Shown here piece after piece: positions 24,692-36,691 of a stretch of DNA of 64,000 nucleotides (position 1 is the first letter of the stretch; every line of letters begins with the position of its first letter). The translations under genes were made by a program, and so were the position numbers. The stretch is from Glebionis coronaria (Eukaryota; Streptophyta; Magnoliopsida; Asterales; Asteraceae): NCBI GenBank assembly GCA_025667525.1, contig CM046874.1:666216737-666280736 (forward strand), read 5' to 3'. The notes under the pieces are model-generated. The model was not told the origin of the DNA and did not search any database. It saw only the letters and a list, made by a program, of their open reading frames with translations.

Positions 24692-26742
24692 TCAAACATT
24701 TGGTCCCCAATATCTCATGGGTCCAAAATTGTTAGTTCCAAACATCCCTTGCATTTGGTTGGGATGAATGAATGAGGTGGGGATTCCCCATGGAGAACAA
24801 AATGGAGGAGGGTAGTAATTCATGTAACCATTTTGTTGTTTATTACTTCTCCTAGGTGTGTTTGATCTAGGTTTAGAGTTATTATTATTCTTTCTAGGTG
24901 TTGGAGTTTTACTTCTAGTTCGAGAGTTGTTTTGATTATCTCTTGTAGGCGTTGTCGTTCTATTTCTAGGCTTAGAGTCATTCAGTACTCTAGGTGGAGT
25001 AGAAGATAATCTAGATAAACTTCTATTTCCCATGAGAGGTTTACTTAACGGCTTATAGAACTTACTAATAGCATTATCGTCAAGTATGGGTAATTGAACC
25101 TTATTAACAGTAAGATGCTTTGGTTTTTCATTTAACTTAGATTTTTCAGAAAGTTCAGAATTTTCACAAAATTCAACTTCTGGCCGCGGTACCTTATCTA
25201 TGGCCGCGGTTCCATAGTGATAAGGAACCGCGCCATAAGATGTGGAACCGCGTCCAGAGGGTGTTTTCTGTGAAAACCTGACTTGTTTTGGTTCACTAGT
25301 TGAGGCTTCATTTGAGTTAAAACCTAGACCAAGTTTTTCCTTAGAATGAACTTGTTTGTTTAACATATCATCAAGAGCACTAGTACCTTTCATGAACTTT
25401 TCCAATTTAATAGAGGTGCTCTTAAGATCATCATTCTCTAATCTAAGTTTCTCACAACTTAAGCAACCTAAATCAACCTCTTTGTTTTTCTCAAGTTTAG
25501 TCAATTTCTCCCTAAGTTCATTGATCTCATTTTCAAGCTTAGTTTTGGTTGATTTTAAGGTTTTATTCTTTTCTATGAATTTAAGACTAAGTTTGTGTAA
25601 GCTATCATATTTGCCTTCAAATTCAATATCATCTAAAGTGGAACTATCATAGCTATAATATTCGGTTTCGGAATGTACCTCTTTAGAAGTGTGAGCCATA
25701 AGACATTTCTCCTCTTTGGGGTTGTCATCATCATCTTCGCCGCTATCGCTCCAAGCGCCACTAACGAATGCCGTGTGGTTCTTATCACGAGCGGGCTTTG
25801 GACAATCACCAATGAAGTGATTTGGATCACCACATCTAAAGCAACTCCTATCACCTTTTTTGTTCTTGACAAACCGATTCTTTGACAATGGTTTCTTGTC
25901 ATAGTTTGGTTGCCTAACGTGTTGACCTCGTCTCTTGAAGAACTTCTTGAAATCTCTCACCGCTAATGCATACTCCTCGTCATCACTTTCTGAGGAACTA
26001 TCATGGTCACTTTGTGCCTTCTTGGCTTTAAGTGCAAGAGATTTCCTTTCACTCTTGGTTTTTACTAATTCCGAGTCCTTCAAAATTATCATCTCATGAA
26101 CCTTCAAGTTTCCTATGAGTTCATCGAGTGATAAAGTTGAGAGATCTTTTGACTCTTCAATAGCCGTGACTTTTGCTCTCCACTTTGGATGTAAGGCCCT
26201 TAGAAACTTCCTAACATTGTTCTTGCTAGAAAAACCTTCATCAAGTGCTTTTAGACTAGTAATAATGGTGTTAAACCTAGCAAATGCACTATTAATAGTT
26301 TCATCTTCTAAGATGACAAATTGTTCATATTGTTGGACAAGAAGATCGATTTTACTTTCTTTGACTTGGCTATTACCTTGGTGGGTTACTAAAAGAGTGT
26401 TCCAAATATCTTTAGCGGTTTCACACATAAAAATTCTTTCATACTCTTTCTTAGGCAAAGCATTATAAATCACCATTTTAGCCTCATTATTTTTGAAAGT
26501 TTCTTTTTAGTATCATCATTAGCTTTGTCAAAAGTGACTAATTCTTTTGTTTTAGAAACTTCATTAAATTGAAAGGGTAAAAAATCACCATTGGTAATAA
26601 CATGCCAAAGATCTAAATCTTTTGATTTCACATAAGTTTCAAATCTATTTTTCCAATAAATAAAACTATCGGTTTCAAAAAGTGGTGGTCTTTGCATAGA
26701 TTGCCCTTCTAGGTACTTGTTGGAATCCATAGATCGATTCAA
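24692..26742 (-). pseudogene. Copia gag (UBN2 domain and CCHC zinc knuckle), one frameshift
   Basis: The first frame (26742-26470) starts MNRSMDSN and contains FETDSFIYWKNRFE. A missing A in a homopolymer near 26497 shifts the frame; the rest (26476-24692, 594 codons) continues with the UBN2 gag domain. A CCHC knuckle ([14 protein letters not shown], near 25800-25850) binds the RNA genome. A lysine/glutamate-rich coiled-coil region follows ([13 protein letters not shown]). The C-terminus is basic, rich in serine, threonine, proline and asparagine. The palindromic cassette at 25183-25254 lies inside this reading frame and is translated. Confidence 0.9.
25183..25254. repeat. GGTACC/GGTTCC palindrome-related cassette inside copia gag
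   Basis: The half-site GCGGTACCTTATC appears at about 25186-25198, then GCGGTTCC and the inverse pieces GGAACCGCG twice. Together they form imperfect hairpins from the same family as the LTR palindromes. The frame stays open through the cassette and encodes a Gly/Tyr/Pro-rich stretch between the coiled coil and the basic C-terminus. Confidence 0.8.
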
Positions 26743-26780
26743 GATTTAAAATACAATATACTTTAAAAATGCTTGAGCAA

Positions 26781-26795
26781 TCCGCTCTGATACCA
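26781..26795 (-). other. Primer binding site (tRNA-iMet) of the copia element
   Basis: The minus strand reads TGGTATCAGAGCGGA two bases after the 5' LTR end. This matches the 3' end of initiator methionine tRNA, the usual plant copia primer. Confidence 0.9.
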
Positions 26796-26797
26796 AT

Positions 26798-28124
26798 TGT
26801 AGAAACTAGAAGGGGGGTTGAATAGTTTCTTAAAATTTACTTGTTAAAGATATGGTTTCCAAAAATCCTTTTTCAAAAACTTAGGCTTGAGGAAATGTGT
26901 GAAATCTTCTTATGCACAAATATGAACAATGATAGTGTAGCTAAACTAATACTAACAAAAATATATCCACAAAGAATAAAGAATGATAGTGTAGCTAAAC
27001 TAATACTAACAAAAATATATCCACAAAGAATAAAGAATGATAGTGTAGCTAATCTAATATTAACACATGTATATGCAAAAAGTAATAAGGAATGTAAAGA
27101 GTTAAGGGTAAAGAAAGATCAAACCGAACACCAAGGATTTATAGTGGTTCGGCAACAAAGCTCACTCCTCGTTCCTACTCCACTCCTCGAGTACTCCTTA
27201 CTCGAGAGTTCACTACACAACAAGCTCCTTATGGTGGAGAAAACCGTACACGTCGCTTAACCAATTTCCGACTCTAAGCTAAAAGTCGAGCCCTAATCGT
27301 AGCTAGGACCAATCTACACAACTCTACTTAGTACATACACAACTTCCAAATAGACACAACTACTTGGATCTTCACAACTATGACACAACTACAAGTATAT
27401 AAAAATTGATCTTCAATAGATCTTTGGTGGTGGACTCAACACTTCACTAGGATAGTGTTCTTCTCTTTGCACTTGGGGAGGAAGAGATGGAAGAACAAGA
27501 TTCACTTCTTAAACAAGTAATAATCAAACAAATGATCAAAGATTTGAGTGATTAAAGAAGGGGTTTGAATCTGGAAATGAATGTGCAAAAGAGGTGAGGT
27601 GAAAAGCTGAGAATGGCCAACTATTTAAAGGACAAAGGAGCCAACGGCTAGTTCTGCCCGCGGTACCTTATCACAGCCCGCGGTACCTTATCGATAAGGT
27701 ACCGCCTAGGCGCTAAGGTACCGCCGGACTAGACTCCGCTCCTTTTTGTCCTTTAGTGGTGGAGGTCTTATCTGGGTATAAAAATATCCTGAAAGGATAT
27801 TCTTAACAGAATAAGAATATGCCATTCTCAAATTTCAAATAATTAATTTAATAAAACATTTTCTTAAAAATAAAGTTTAATAAAAACTTGTCACTTTTAA
27901 TAAAAAGTGAGATTTAAGAAAAGATTAAATCACTTGATCACTTGATTAAGGTTAGTACTTGTTTATCCATACCTTAAGTGAAAATGGGTAAAATGAAAAA
28001 TACTTGAACTCAAGAATTCGTTTTTCGTTGTTTTCGTAAATGCTTGTTTTTACATATTGTCGTAATCAAAACTAAGCGAGACCGAAAAATGCAAGTAACG
28101 TTTTTAGTCATTATTGCATTAACA
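26798..28124 (-). repeat. 5' LTR of the copia element
   Basis: 1327 bp, TGTTAATGC...TTTCTACA in minus orientation. It matches the 3' LTR with about ten differences by eye. It contains the palindromic cassette at 27660-27725 (perfect palindrome 27680-27705). Confidence 0.95.
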
Positions 28125-28376
28125 AGATTGACTTGACTTATTGCCCAAACAGCCTTTTCAAGTTTAAATCCTTTAAACCATTAGTAACTGATTTCATATA
28201 TAAGCTAGATAGTTGCAAGTAAATACGCACAGATAAGAACTCAACATACCACAATAGTATCGCCGAGAAGATGACTAAACTTGTCCCTAAACGAACGCAT
28301 GCAGTCAGAGTAACACTGAATAGGAGTCCTCCCTTCGAGACATGGAATAGTGTCACAACCAAGCTCTGGTAAGCTT

Positions 28377-29206
28377 ACGTGCCAAACATAGCGTATATCT
28401 ATAATTGTATTAAATGAAGGTTTTTGCTTACATAATTTTACTATTGTGGCCTATGTCAATTGGATGAAAAAAGCTACGATGACATCATGTCTTTATCTCT
28501 TTTATTTTATTTGTAAAATTGTAACTTTACTTTTAAAAATACTAAAAAAAACGAGATAATGAAATATAATATATAATATAATAAGAATAAAAACTCTCTT
28601 TTGATTGCTTTCTGATAAAGTGCATAGAGAATAGAGAGAAAGTTTAAACAAAAACCTTTTGATTTCTCTTTAAACATACATGCGACTCATTTTTAATTTC
28701 TTCCACAAAAGAGTTTAAAGATAAGAGTTTTTTATTGTTTCAGTCTCGAGCACGACGGTTGTGGCGCCGCCTAATACACGTATATACAAACATGTTTTTG
28801 AAGGTTAATTTCGTTTATTATCTTAAGTTTCTTTATTTGATAACTTGATATCGTATTAACTTGATTCAAATGTTGGGGTATTTTGAATGACAGAATGAGA
28901 TCAGGTTTTAATTGTATTTTTTTAATGATTTTATAGATTAAATAGCTTGATGTCGTATTATTTTATGATTTTGATTGATTAAAACCAAGTTTTAATCATT
29001 TTATTTTCATTTCAGGTTTGAACGAATTGGACAAGTATGTTCCTGTTGTTAAGATTGTTTAGGTATTACTTATCATTCATATGGTGTTTTTAGTTTTGAA
29101 ACTGACTGAATAATAGGAATTATTTATTTTTTTATATGTGTTTGATTCTTTTCTTATAATGCTTATGAAAAAAAAGTTACTATTCTAAGTACATGTATAC
29201 TAATTC
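28377..29206. other. Intergenic, between the beta-amylase exon and the Tat element
   Basis: Very AT-rich, with no recognised exon upstream of the beta-amylase fragment. On the plus strand a pyrimidine-rich acceptor-like site near 29015 precedes a 16-codon open stretch ending at a stop near 29061; this is too short to name. Confidence 0.45.
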
Positions 29207-29894
29207 TGATGATATACCATATCAAATTAAATAGAATGTTTACAAATGGGTCCGGCCAACTATATCATCGGGTCCCACAGAATTCATACATATACTAATA
29301 AACGGATAAAAGGAATATATTCGTTTCGTAAACGGATAAAAGGAATATATTCGATTCGTAATAGAAAATATTCCTTATGGGCCCCGCTAATAGAATATAT
29401 TCTTTCCAATTCAGAATGAAATATAATCACATGTTAAATGTATCTGATAAAAAAGGAATATTAAGATTCCCTTTCCATCTATAAATAGAGGCAATCGAAA
29501 CATTCCAGGGGGCACCCAATATTCTCTTCTTTCTCTATAGTAAATTCCAATACCATATGATAAGAATGATATATTCCTAAAAGGAATGTTATTTCATTCT
29601 CAATACCTTCTTATTGAAACCTCGGCTCTGAATCCAGATATGTGGCGTAAAACCATATGAAGAATATGAGTTACCAAAGGGGAATCGCCACCCGAGATAT
29701 ATTCTTATAATGTCCTTGCACGACATGCCGTTGTTCTGTTATTAGTTATTGTCTTCGCATATTACTCGATTAAGTTAGTGATACTAGATTATAGGCGTAG
29801 ATAGATGGCGAACATTTGACTCTCCTGCGCATGACATAGTGCCACGTTGATCGTTTGCCCACGTGATCTACATCTGCACATTTACGTATCATCA
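29207..29894 (+). repeat. 5' LTR of the Tat element
   Basis: Begins TGATGATATACC and ends CGTATCATCA. It contains a 30-bp tandem duplication (29300-29329 and 29330-29359) starting 'aaacggataaaagg', and a TATA box (ctataaatag, 29480-29489). The copy at 48757-49443 has the same structure. Confidence 0.95.
29480..29489 (+). promoter_or_regulatory. TATA box of the Tat LTR
   Basis: 'ctataaatag' lies about 270 bp into the LTR and is conserved in the 3' LTR at 49030-49039. Confidence 0.65.
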
Positions 29895-29896
29895 AT

Positions 29897-29912
29897 TGGC
29901 GCCATTCGTGGG
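29897..29912 (+). other. Primer binding site of the Tat element
   Basis: 'TGGCGCCATTCGTGGG' starts two bases after the 5' LTR. The TGGCGCC core is the usual Tat-group primer site, although the exact tRNA cannot be assigned here. Confidence 0.7.
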
Positions 29913-29984
29913 ATCGACATCTTCCTTTATTTTTATTTTTTGTTTTTCCTTTTTTAGACAAAAGCCACCGCCTCGCATCGAAAA

Positions 29985-31178
29985 ATGGCAACTAGAAACG
30001 AGTCAGTCCCCATACTCGCCGAAGACGGAGCTAACCTCTCTGACCGTCCCAATATCACGACTGCCGTCGCGCCAAACATTCAAGAGGAACCTATAAACAC
30101 GGCTCTTGAACCAAATCCTAATGACCCCGTCTTGCAATTCATAGTCCAAAACTTCGATCGAGTAAACGCTATGTATACCGCGTTCACCAATACACGCAAG
30201 GACGCAACACACCGTCCGTTACATAACGGGAACCCGTCTGGAGAACCATGGAACTCTGACTCGGAAGAAGCACACCCGAGCAAAACTCTAGGGAAACCCG
30301 TGGTAGAAAACGATGAAGTTGAACCAATTATCGTAACTCCACTGGGCGGAGATAATTCTAAAAAGAAAGATGCAAATAACGTAGAGTTTTATCACCAACC
30401 TTTCGTGTTCAAGGAACCCAACAGAGATACAAGAGACCTCGTAGCATCTCCTTTCACCAGTCGTATCCGGGACTACGATATGCCAGACGGATTAAAAGTT
30501 CCTGCTAACCTAAAAGCATATGATGGCATGTCTGATCCGGATGACCACCTTGCGGTCTTTATGGGTACAATGGACGTGCACAAACTCCCTGAACCTGTGT
30601 GGTGTCGTTTCTTTCCTATCACGCTATGCGGAGCTGCCAGATTTTGGTATGAAGACCTAATGCCGGGAAGCATCGATGGTTTTCACCAATTGCGTGATAA
30701 GTTCAAAGCAAATTTCTTACAACAAAGACGGTTCCAAAAAAACACAAGCATAGATACTTGGCATACGACAACGACCAGACGAGTCCTTAAAAGACTATGT
30801 TGCTAGTTCAGCAAAGAAACATTACACATGGCCGATCGATCAGATGCTATGGTGTCGGGAGCCTTCATCAGTGGCTTAAGACCAGGACGACTATTCAAAG
30901 ACTTAATTGCAAGACCACCGACATCTTTGGAAGATCTGTTCACTCAAACCCATAACTTCATTAGGGCTGAAGATGCCAACAACGATAATCGTCTTCGAGA
31001 ACCTAAGCAGGAAAATCGTGAAACAAAGCACCATGCCGTCTATAAAAATCTTCCCAGAAAAAATAGGGACAATTTTTCTCGCTCAACAACACGACCTAAT
31101 GAGCACAACAAAACGCAATACAATCGCTTCACTGCTCTCATAAAGTCGCCTGCAGAGATTTTCGCTACAACGGAATGA
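29985..31178 (+). pseudogene. Tat gag (two compensating frameshifts and a stop)
   Basis: The ATG at 29985 opens a 273-codon frame with the gag core (DDHLAVFMGTMDV, ITLCGAARFWYEDL). Near 30767 a frameshift moves the correct frame away, and near 30810 a second one brings it back. Gag then resumes at 30828 (DAMVSGAFISGLRPGRL) and ends in an in-frame TGA at 31176-31178. All three open segments share one frame, so the breaks are local. The following frame starts with a Cys/His cluster (YCEFHEDHGHDTNDC), the nucleocapsid finger, which shows that gag and pol were continuous before the stop. Confidence 0.85.
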
Positions 31179-31205
31179 AAATCCATACTACGACCTCCTC
31201 CTAAG

Positions 31206-33649
31206 ATGTTCACCCCAGCAAACAAAAGAGATAAAACCAAATATTGTGAGTTCCACGAAGATCACGGCCATGACACTAACGATTGCATTGATCTTAAGAA
31301 AGAAATTGAAATGTGTGTTCGTAGTGGGCGACTGATCCACCTCGCCAAAGGTGATAAGGCACAAAACAGTAACCAACCAAACATTCCCACAGGACCTAGG
31401 AGTGGACACAGACCTCAGATTGAGTGGAATAAGAGAGAAGAAACCAACATCAAACCAAAAGGAGAAATACACATGACTCTCCGGAATCAACAAACAGCAA
31501 CGGAGGCCAGACACTTGTACCCGAGCATCACGTTTTCCGAGGAAGATCCGATACCCGAATATTGCATAGGAGACAACCCTCTTGTCATAAAAGCTAATAT
31601 TGAAAACACGTGTATACACAGAGTATATGTGGACGGTGGAAGCTCAGCAGAAATAATGTATGAACATTGCTTCGAACAGCTAACAACGAAACAAAAAAAG
31701 GAAATGAAACCACCGACTACCTCACTCATTGGATTCACTGGCCAGACATCATGGCCTTTAGGAGTAATATCACTACCAGTTACTCTAAGCGATTATCACG
31801 GCCACATCAGTAAAACGATATTGGTCGAGTTCATTATCATTAGAGCTCCTTCTCCTTACAACATCATTTTGGGTCGGCCGACAATGAGACAACTGGGGGC
31901 GATTGTGTCTACTCTACACTCTATCATGAAATTTCCTACGCAAGGTGGGATTACCGTCATAAGGGGAGAAACACATGAGCCAATATGCAACCATATTTCT
32001 CGTAAAAGAGATCGCACATTTGAAGAGGAACAATTCACTAATGAAGAGGGTAACGGAGAAAAGATAATAATAAATGAAGCTTACCCAGAACAAAAAATCG
32101 TGATAGGGAAGAATCTCCCGGAAAGACTCAAGCAACAATTGTGCGAGCTATTAGGCTCCAACATCGATATTTTTGCATGGACTCCCGCAAATATGACTGA
32201 CATACCACGGGAACTAGCGGAACACAAGTTGAACATCCACCCGCGGACATTCCCTGTTTGGAAAAAGAAACGAGTCATGGCAAAAGAACGTAGTGAAGCT
32301 ATAACAGAGGAAGTGACAAAGCTAGTGGAAGCACGAATCTTGACAGCAGTTTTCTTCCCTAAATGGGTAGCTAACCCGGTAATGGTCCGAAAATCCGATA
32401 ACACATGGCGCATGTGCATCGATTTCACAAGTCTAAATAAGGCTTGTCCAAAAGACAGCTACCCATTGCCAGAGATAGATCAAAAGATAGAATCCTTACA
32501 AGGATACAAATTGAAATGTTTCCTCGATGCATACAAAGGGTATCATCAGATTCGCATGGCCAAAGAAGATGAGAAGAAAACTTCATTTCATACCGAACAT
32601 GGAACTTTTTGTTACGAAAAAATGCCATTTGGCCTAAAAAATGCCGGAGCAACGTATCAACGTCTGATGGACCAAACATTTTCGAGTCAGCTTGGTCAAA
32701 ACATTGAGATTTATGTGGACGATATGGTAATAAAGAGTAGGAACGAAGGTTGTTTTATCTCGGATATTCAGGAAACGTTTGAGACCTTGAGAATAACTAA
32801 CATGAAACTAAACCCAAAGAAATGCACGTTTGGAGTAGAAAGCGGACAATTTTTAGGGTATATGATCACCAATGAAGGAATCAAGGCAAATCCCGAGAAA
32901 ATACAAGCTATAATTGACTTAGCTTCCCCAAAGTCCCTACGAGATGTTCATGCATTAAATGGAAAACTGGCAGCGCTAGGTCGTTTTTTGTCCAGATCCG
33001 TAGAACGATCACTCACTTTCTTCAAAACGCTAAAAGGTTGTATAAATAAAAGAGATTTTAAATGGAGCGCCGAAGCAGAAACATCTTTTCAAGAACTAAA
33101 AAACTACCTAAAATCTCTACCAGCACTAACAACACCAAATCCAGGAGAAATCTTAACATTATACCTTGCAACGGCAAATGAAGCAATTAGTGCAGTTCTT
33201 TTGAGTGAAAGGGGCGGCGTGGAGAAGCCAATATATTTTATCAGTCGTGCACTCCAAGGACCAAAAATCAACTACCCTAGCCTAGAGAAAGTAGCGCTTG
33301 CCCTCGTACACGCAGCAAGAAGACTTCGCCGCTACTTCCAAGCACACACGATATGTGTTCTCACAGATCAACCAATCAGACAGGTGCTTCTAAAACCAGA
33401 GAACTCGGGACGATTAGCAAAATGGGCAATTGAACTTGGAGAACACGACATCATTTACAAACCACGCTCCGCGATTAAAGGACAAGTTCTTGCCGATTTT
33501 CTGGCAGAATCACCAAGAAATGAAAATGAAGAAGGAACAGAGACCAAGCCCACGAGTAGAAATGCAAACCAACATCCTTCGCCAATGTGGACTTTATTCA
33601 CCGACGGTGCATCAAGCGTCGAAGGATCAGGAGTTGGTTTGATATTAAC
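31206..33649 (+). pseudogene. Tat pol, 5' part (zinc finger, protease, RT, RNase H, start of second RNase H)
   Basis: A long open frame carries the gag finger, protease (VDGGSSAEIMY), RT (YVDDMVIKS near 32713-32740, KMPFGLKNAGATYQ), the first RNase H (AISAVLLSE, CVLTDQP, VLADFLAE) and the start of a second, archaeal-type RNase H (WTLFTDGASSVEG). At 33650 the frame enters the nested Tekay LTR, so a foreign tail of about 57 codons precedes the stop at 33821. The remainder of pol resumes at 44943. Confidence 0.9.
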
Positions 33650-36614
33650 TGTAACACCCCATTTTGGAAATGGAAATATCACAGTAATTATGGCGTGTCA
33701 TCAAAGCATACAAGGAAAAATATCTAAACATTTCTTTACCATAAAAAGGAAAATACCAGAATCAAACATCGGTAGTCCAAAAGTAAAGCTCATCACACAC
33801 AAACATAGCATAATAAAGTAAAAGGACTAAACAATGTCCAAAGCATAAGTATCATAAGAAAGGAAATGCATAATGTAAAGAAGGCTAGACAGCTTCCACT
33901 CTATATGCACGTACTCTTAGTGTCTACGAGCGTTCCTGAGTACCTGCCGTTTTGGGAACATAGAAAAGGAAAACGGCTGAGCAAATACGCTCAGTGCACG
34001 GATGTACAATAAAGCATGAATAGGATAAGCATATAACATAATAACAGCGGAAGAAAACTAAGTCCCGAGTAACCTGGTGAAGTCTTAATAAAACTGGTTT
34101 TATAGTTTGAAAGTCTTATGTTTATCTTATAAAAACTGTTTGTCATATTTTGCCATTAGCCAATATAGGTCATGAAATCCACCGTGCATGAATAATTGGA
34201 GGGGTGACCTCATCATGAAAATTAGAGGGGCTGCCTCTAATTTAATATACTGGTTTTTGGGTAGGAGGGATCAGCTCCTTGTGAAGGATGCAAGGCACAC
34301 ACCACATTCACCATGCCATCCTGAATAAAACATGTAACTAGGATGCACCCATACGCCCCACATGATAAATATAAATAAATGGCCAAAAGCTGAAGGGACG
34401 CCACGAGCAATCACTCCGCCGTGGTGAAGTCATAACATCAGTGCCTCTAATGTTATGGTTATGGTACCTCTATAACTAGGTGAAACTGGTCATGCATGTA
34501 TATGGCTATAGGTAATCTTAATTAACATAAGCAATCAAACACATAACTTATACTACGGGAAAACAGTTGGCTGCATACGGGGAATCCTAATAAGGAAAGA
34601 ATGTCCATACTAAAAGGACGGGAATCCGTACCTTATGTCCAGTGAACGAGAAAGAACGAATTGCGAGAAATCCTACTTCCGAATCACTAGTGCTACATAA
34701 ATACGTACATGAATAAGTATCTGCTTACTAAATACATAGTTGGTTTTATGTCATGTCTTAGCTTATTTTATGTGTTCTTACCATGTTTTACTGTTTCTAA
34801 GCCTTCAATTGTGTTTTATCTTATATTCTGTTTAATCTGATTAAGTATTTCTGGTATTTCATGTGTTATTATACTTACTGTGTAATAATAAGTAACTTTC
34901 CAAAAATAGCAGGTTTCCTAAAATAGAAAGTTTCCAAAAATATAAAGTTTCCAAAAATAGAAAGTTTCCAAAAATAGAAAGTTTCCAAAAATAGAAAGTT
35001 TCCAAAAATAGAAAGTTTCCAAAAATAGATTTACTGCTCAAAATAGATAAGTTTCTAAAAATAGAAAGTTTCCATAAATAGATTAGCTGCCTTAATTAAA
35101 TAAGTTTCCATAAATAGGTTAGCTGCCTGAAATAAATAAGTTTCTAAAAATAGCTGGTTTCCATAAATAGATTAGCTGCCTTATTTAATTAAGTTTCTAA
35201 AAATAGAAAGTTTCCATATTTAGAAATAAGCTGGTTAAATAAGCTAAGTATATAAGCCTAAGTGTTTTTCATGATTATTTTCTAAGTCATATGATATAGT
35301 GTATAGTTTAATAATTATTTCATGTAATTTAATTAAACTATAGGTTATAATATTTAATTAAAGTATAACATGTTTTTAATTAAATAAGTTAAATACTTAG
35401 GTTAAAATATGTATTATTATATATTAATAATATAACCTAAGTCCTGTTAATTAATTAATTATATCCATGGTTTTAAAATAATTAATTAATTATAAGTCTT
35501 AAATATATAAATACTTAGGTTAAAATAATTTCATGATCATTAATAATTAAATAACCTAAGTCATGTTATTAAATTAATCACATCATTTTATTAATTTAAT
35601 TTTAACATAAGTTCATAAACATAAAAAAACTAACATACACCATGAACCGGATCTAGACTAAAACATGAACCGGACATGAAATCGACACCGTACCCCGAAC
35701 CAACTCGGGGTACCCCTTGTTCCCTTGCTGCCGTGGGACCCACACGCACCAACCAAGACCATATGGTCTTGGTGGTGGTCGGCTTGGCAAACCGAAACCC
35801 ATTCGGGTTCGGTTGCAGCCTGCGGCCAAACACACACCCCCTTAAAAACAACCTTTTGATTTAATTTAACACCAAAACATGTTAGATCTATGCTTAATTA
35901 TTATGTTTTTGTACAAACATTACATGTTCATAATTTATAAAAAGATAAAATCAAAAGAAAGGTTTAAAAAGGTTTTACCGAATTCGTGGATCAAGAGGAC
36001 GAAGAACAAACACGATCAATCACCAAAACTTCAAGATCAAAGATCAAAAATCACCTTGTATGGTGTTCTTAGGGTGGCGGCACAAAGAGACAAAGGGAAG
36101 GAGGAGGTTTTAGGTTTTCTTAAAATCTTCTGTAAAGTTATTTTGTGTAGTGTAAAAAGTAAATAACCCCCTTTAGTAATTTTGACAAATGGGCTTGGCC
36201 CATTTGTCCTTGTTGGCCGCGGGTAGGGACCCCACTTGGGGTACCCGTACCTTTTTCCGTGTCTCGTTATTTAGTTACACGTTTGTGATTATTTATGTTC
36301 GTGTTTTAAATGTTCTCGTTACGTAAATACCGTGATCTAATATATTTAATTACGCTCGTAATAAATATATATACGTAATTAATAATAGTTCATGTTTTAA
36401 TTACGTTCATGATTTCATGATCGCATGTTCGTGATTCATTATCGTTAAATAATTATTACGTGATCGTGCATAGTAAATACTTATCGTGTTCTAACACGTA
36501 CGTAATACATAAACTCCTAACATGTAATCGTAATCATGCTATATTAGGAAAGTATTAATCTAGTACGTACGATCCTAAGGGTACTATGCATGGTAAAAGC
36601 ATGCGGGTTTTACA
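33650..36614 (-). repeat. 3' LTR of the nested Tekay element
   Basis: 2965 bp, matching 41945-44942 with a few dozen small differences by eye. It holds a tandem array of 17-bp units 'gaaagtttccaaaaata' and relatives at 34905-35220. The several short ORFs in it are not coding. Confidence 0.95.
34905..35220. repeat. 17-bp tandem array in the Tekay 3' LTR
   Basis: Units of 'gaaagtttccaaaaata' recur six or more times head to tail, then turn into longer units with 'tagattagctgcc'. The 5' LTR has the same array with small differences at 43205-43545. Confidence 0.88.
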
Positions 36615-36631
36615 ACTCTTCCCCCCTAAAA
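36615..36631 (-). other. Polypurine tract of the nested Tekay element
   Basis: The minus strand reads TTTTAGGGGGGAAGAGT directly before the 3' LTR start TGTAAAACC. Confidence 0.85.
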
Positions 36632-36691
36632 AGAATAATTCGTCCCCAATATATAGATAAAGTAAACTGGAAAAGAAGAACATACCCGAAT

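Larger units (their letters stand above)
18828..28124 (-). mobile_element. Complete Ty1/copia retrotransposon, SIRE/Maximus-like
   Basis: Two LTRs of about 1.33 kb flank, in minus-strand order, a tRNA-iMet primer site, gag with a CCHC knuckle, protease, integrase, RT and RNase H, a 1.5-kb 3' spacer and a PPT. The gene order is copia. Long LTRs, the long 3' spacer and GGTACC palindromes suggest the SIRE/Maximus lineage (inference). Flanks are 'agatc' (18823-18827) and 'agatt' (28125-28129), a 5-bp target duplication with one mismatch. The LTRs differ at about ten positions by eye. Gag and pol have a frameshift and stops, so the copy is not autonomous. It interrupts a beta-amylase intron. Confidence 0.93.

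Noticed and set aside
29015..29063. Plus-strand mini-exon after an acceptor-like site
   Set aside because: Only about 16 codons, with no donor partner or recognisable protein.
34905..35220. CRISPR-like spaced repeats
   Set aside because: Units are contiguous and degenerate without unique spacers, in a eukaryotic LTR.
35630..36170. Short ORFs on both strands inside the Tekay LTRs (also 43958-44494)
   Set aside because: They lie within LTRs, occur in both copies, have no domain and odd composition. They are chance frames.
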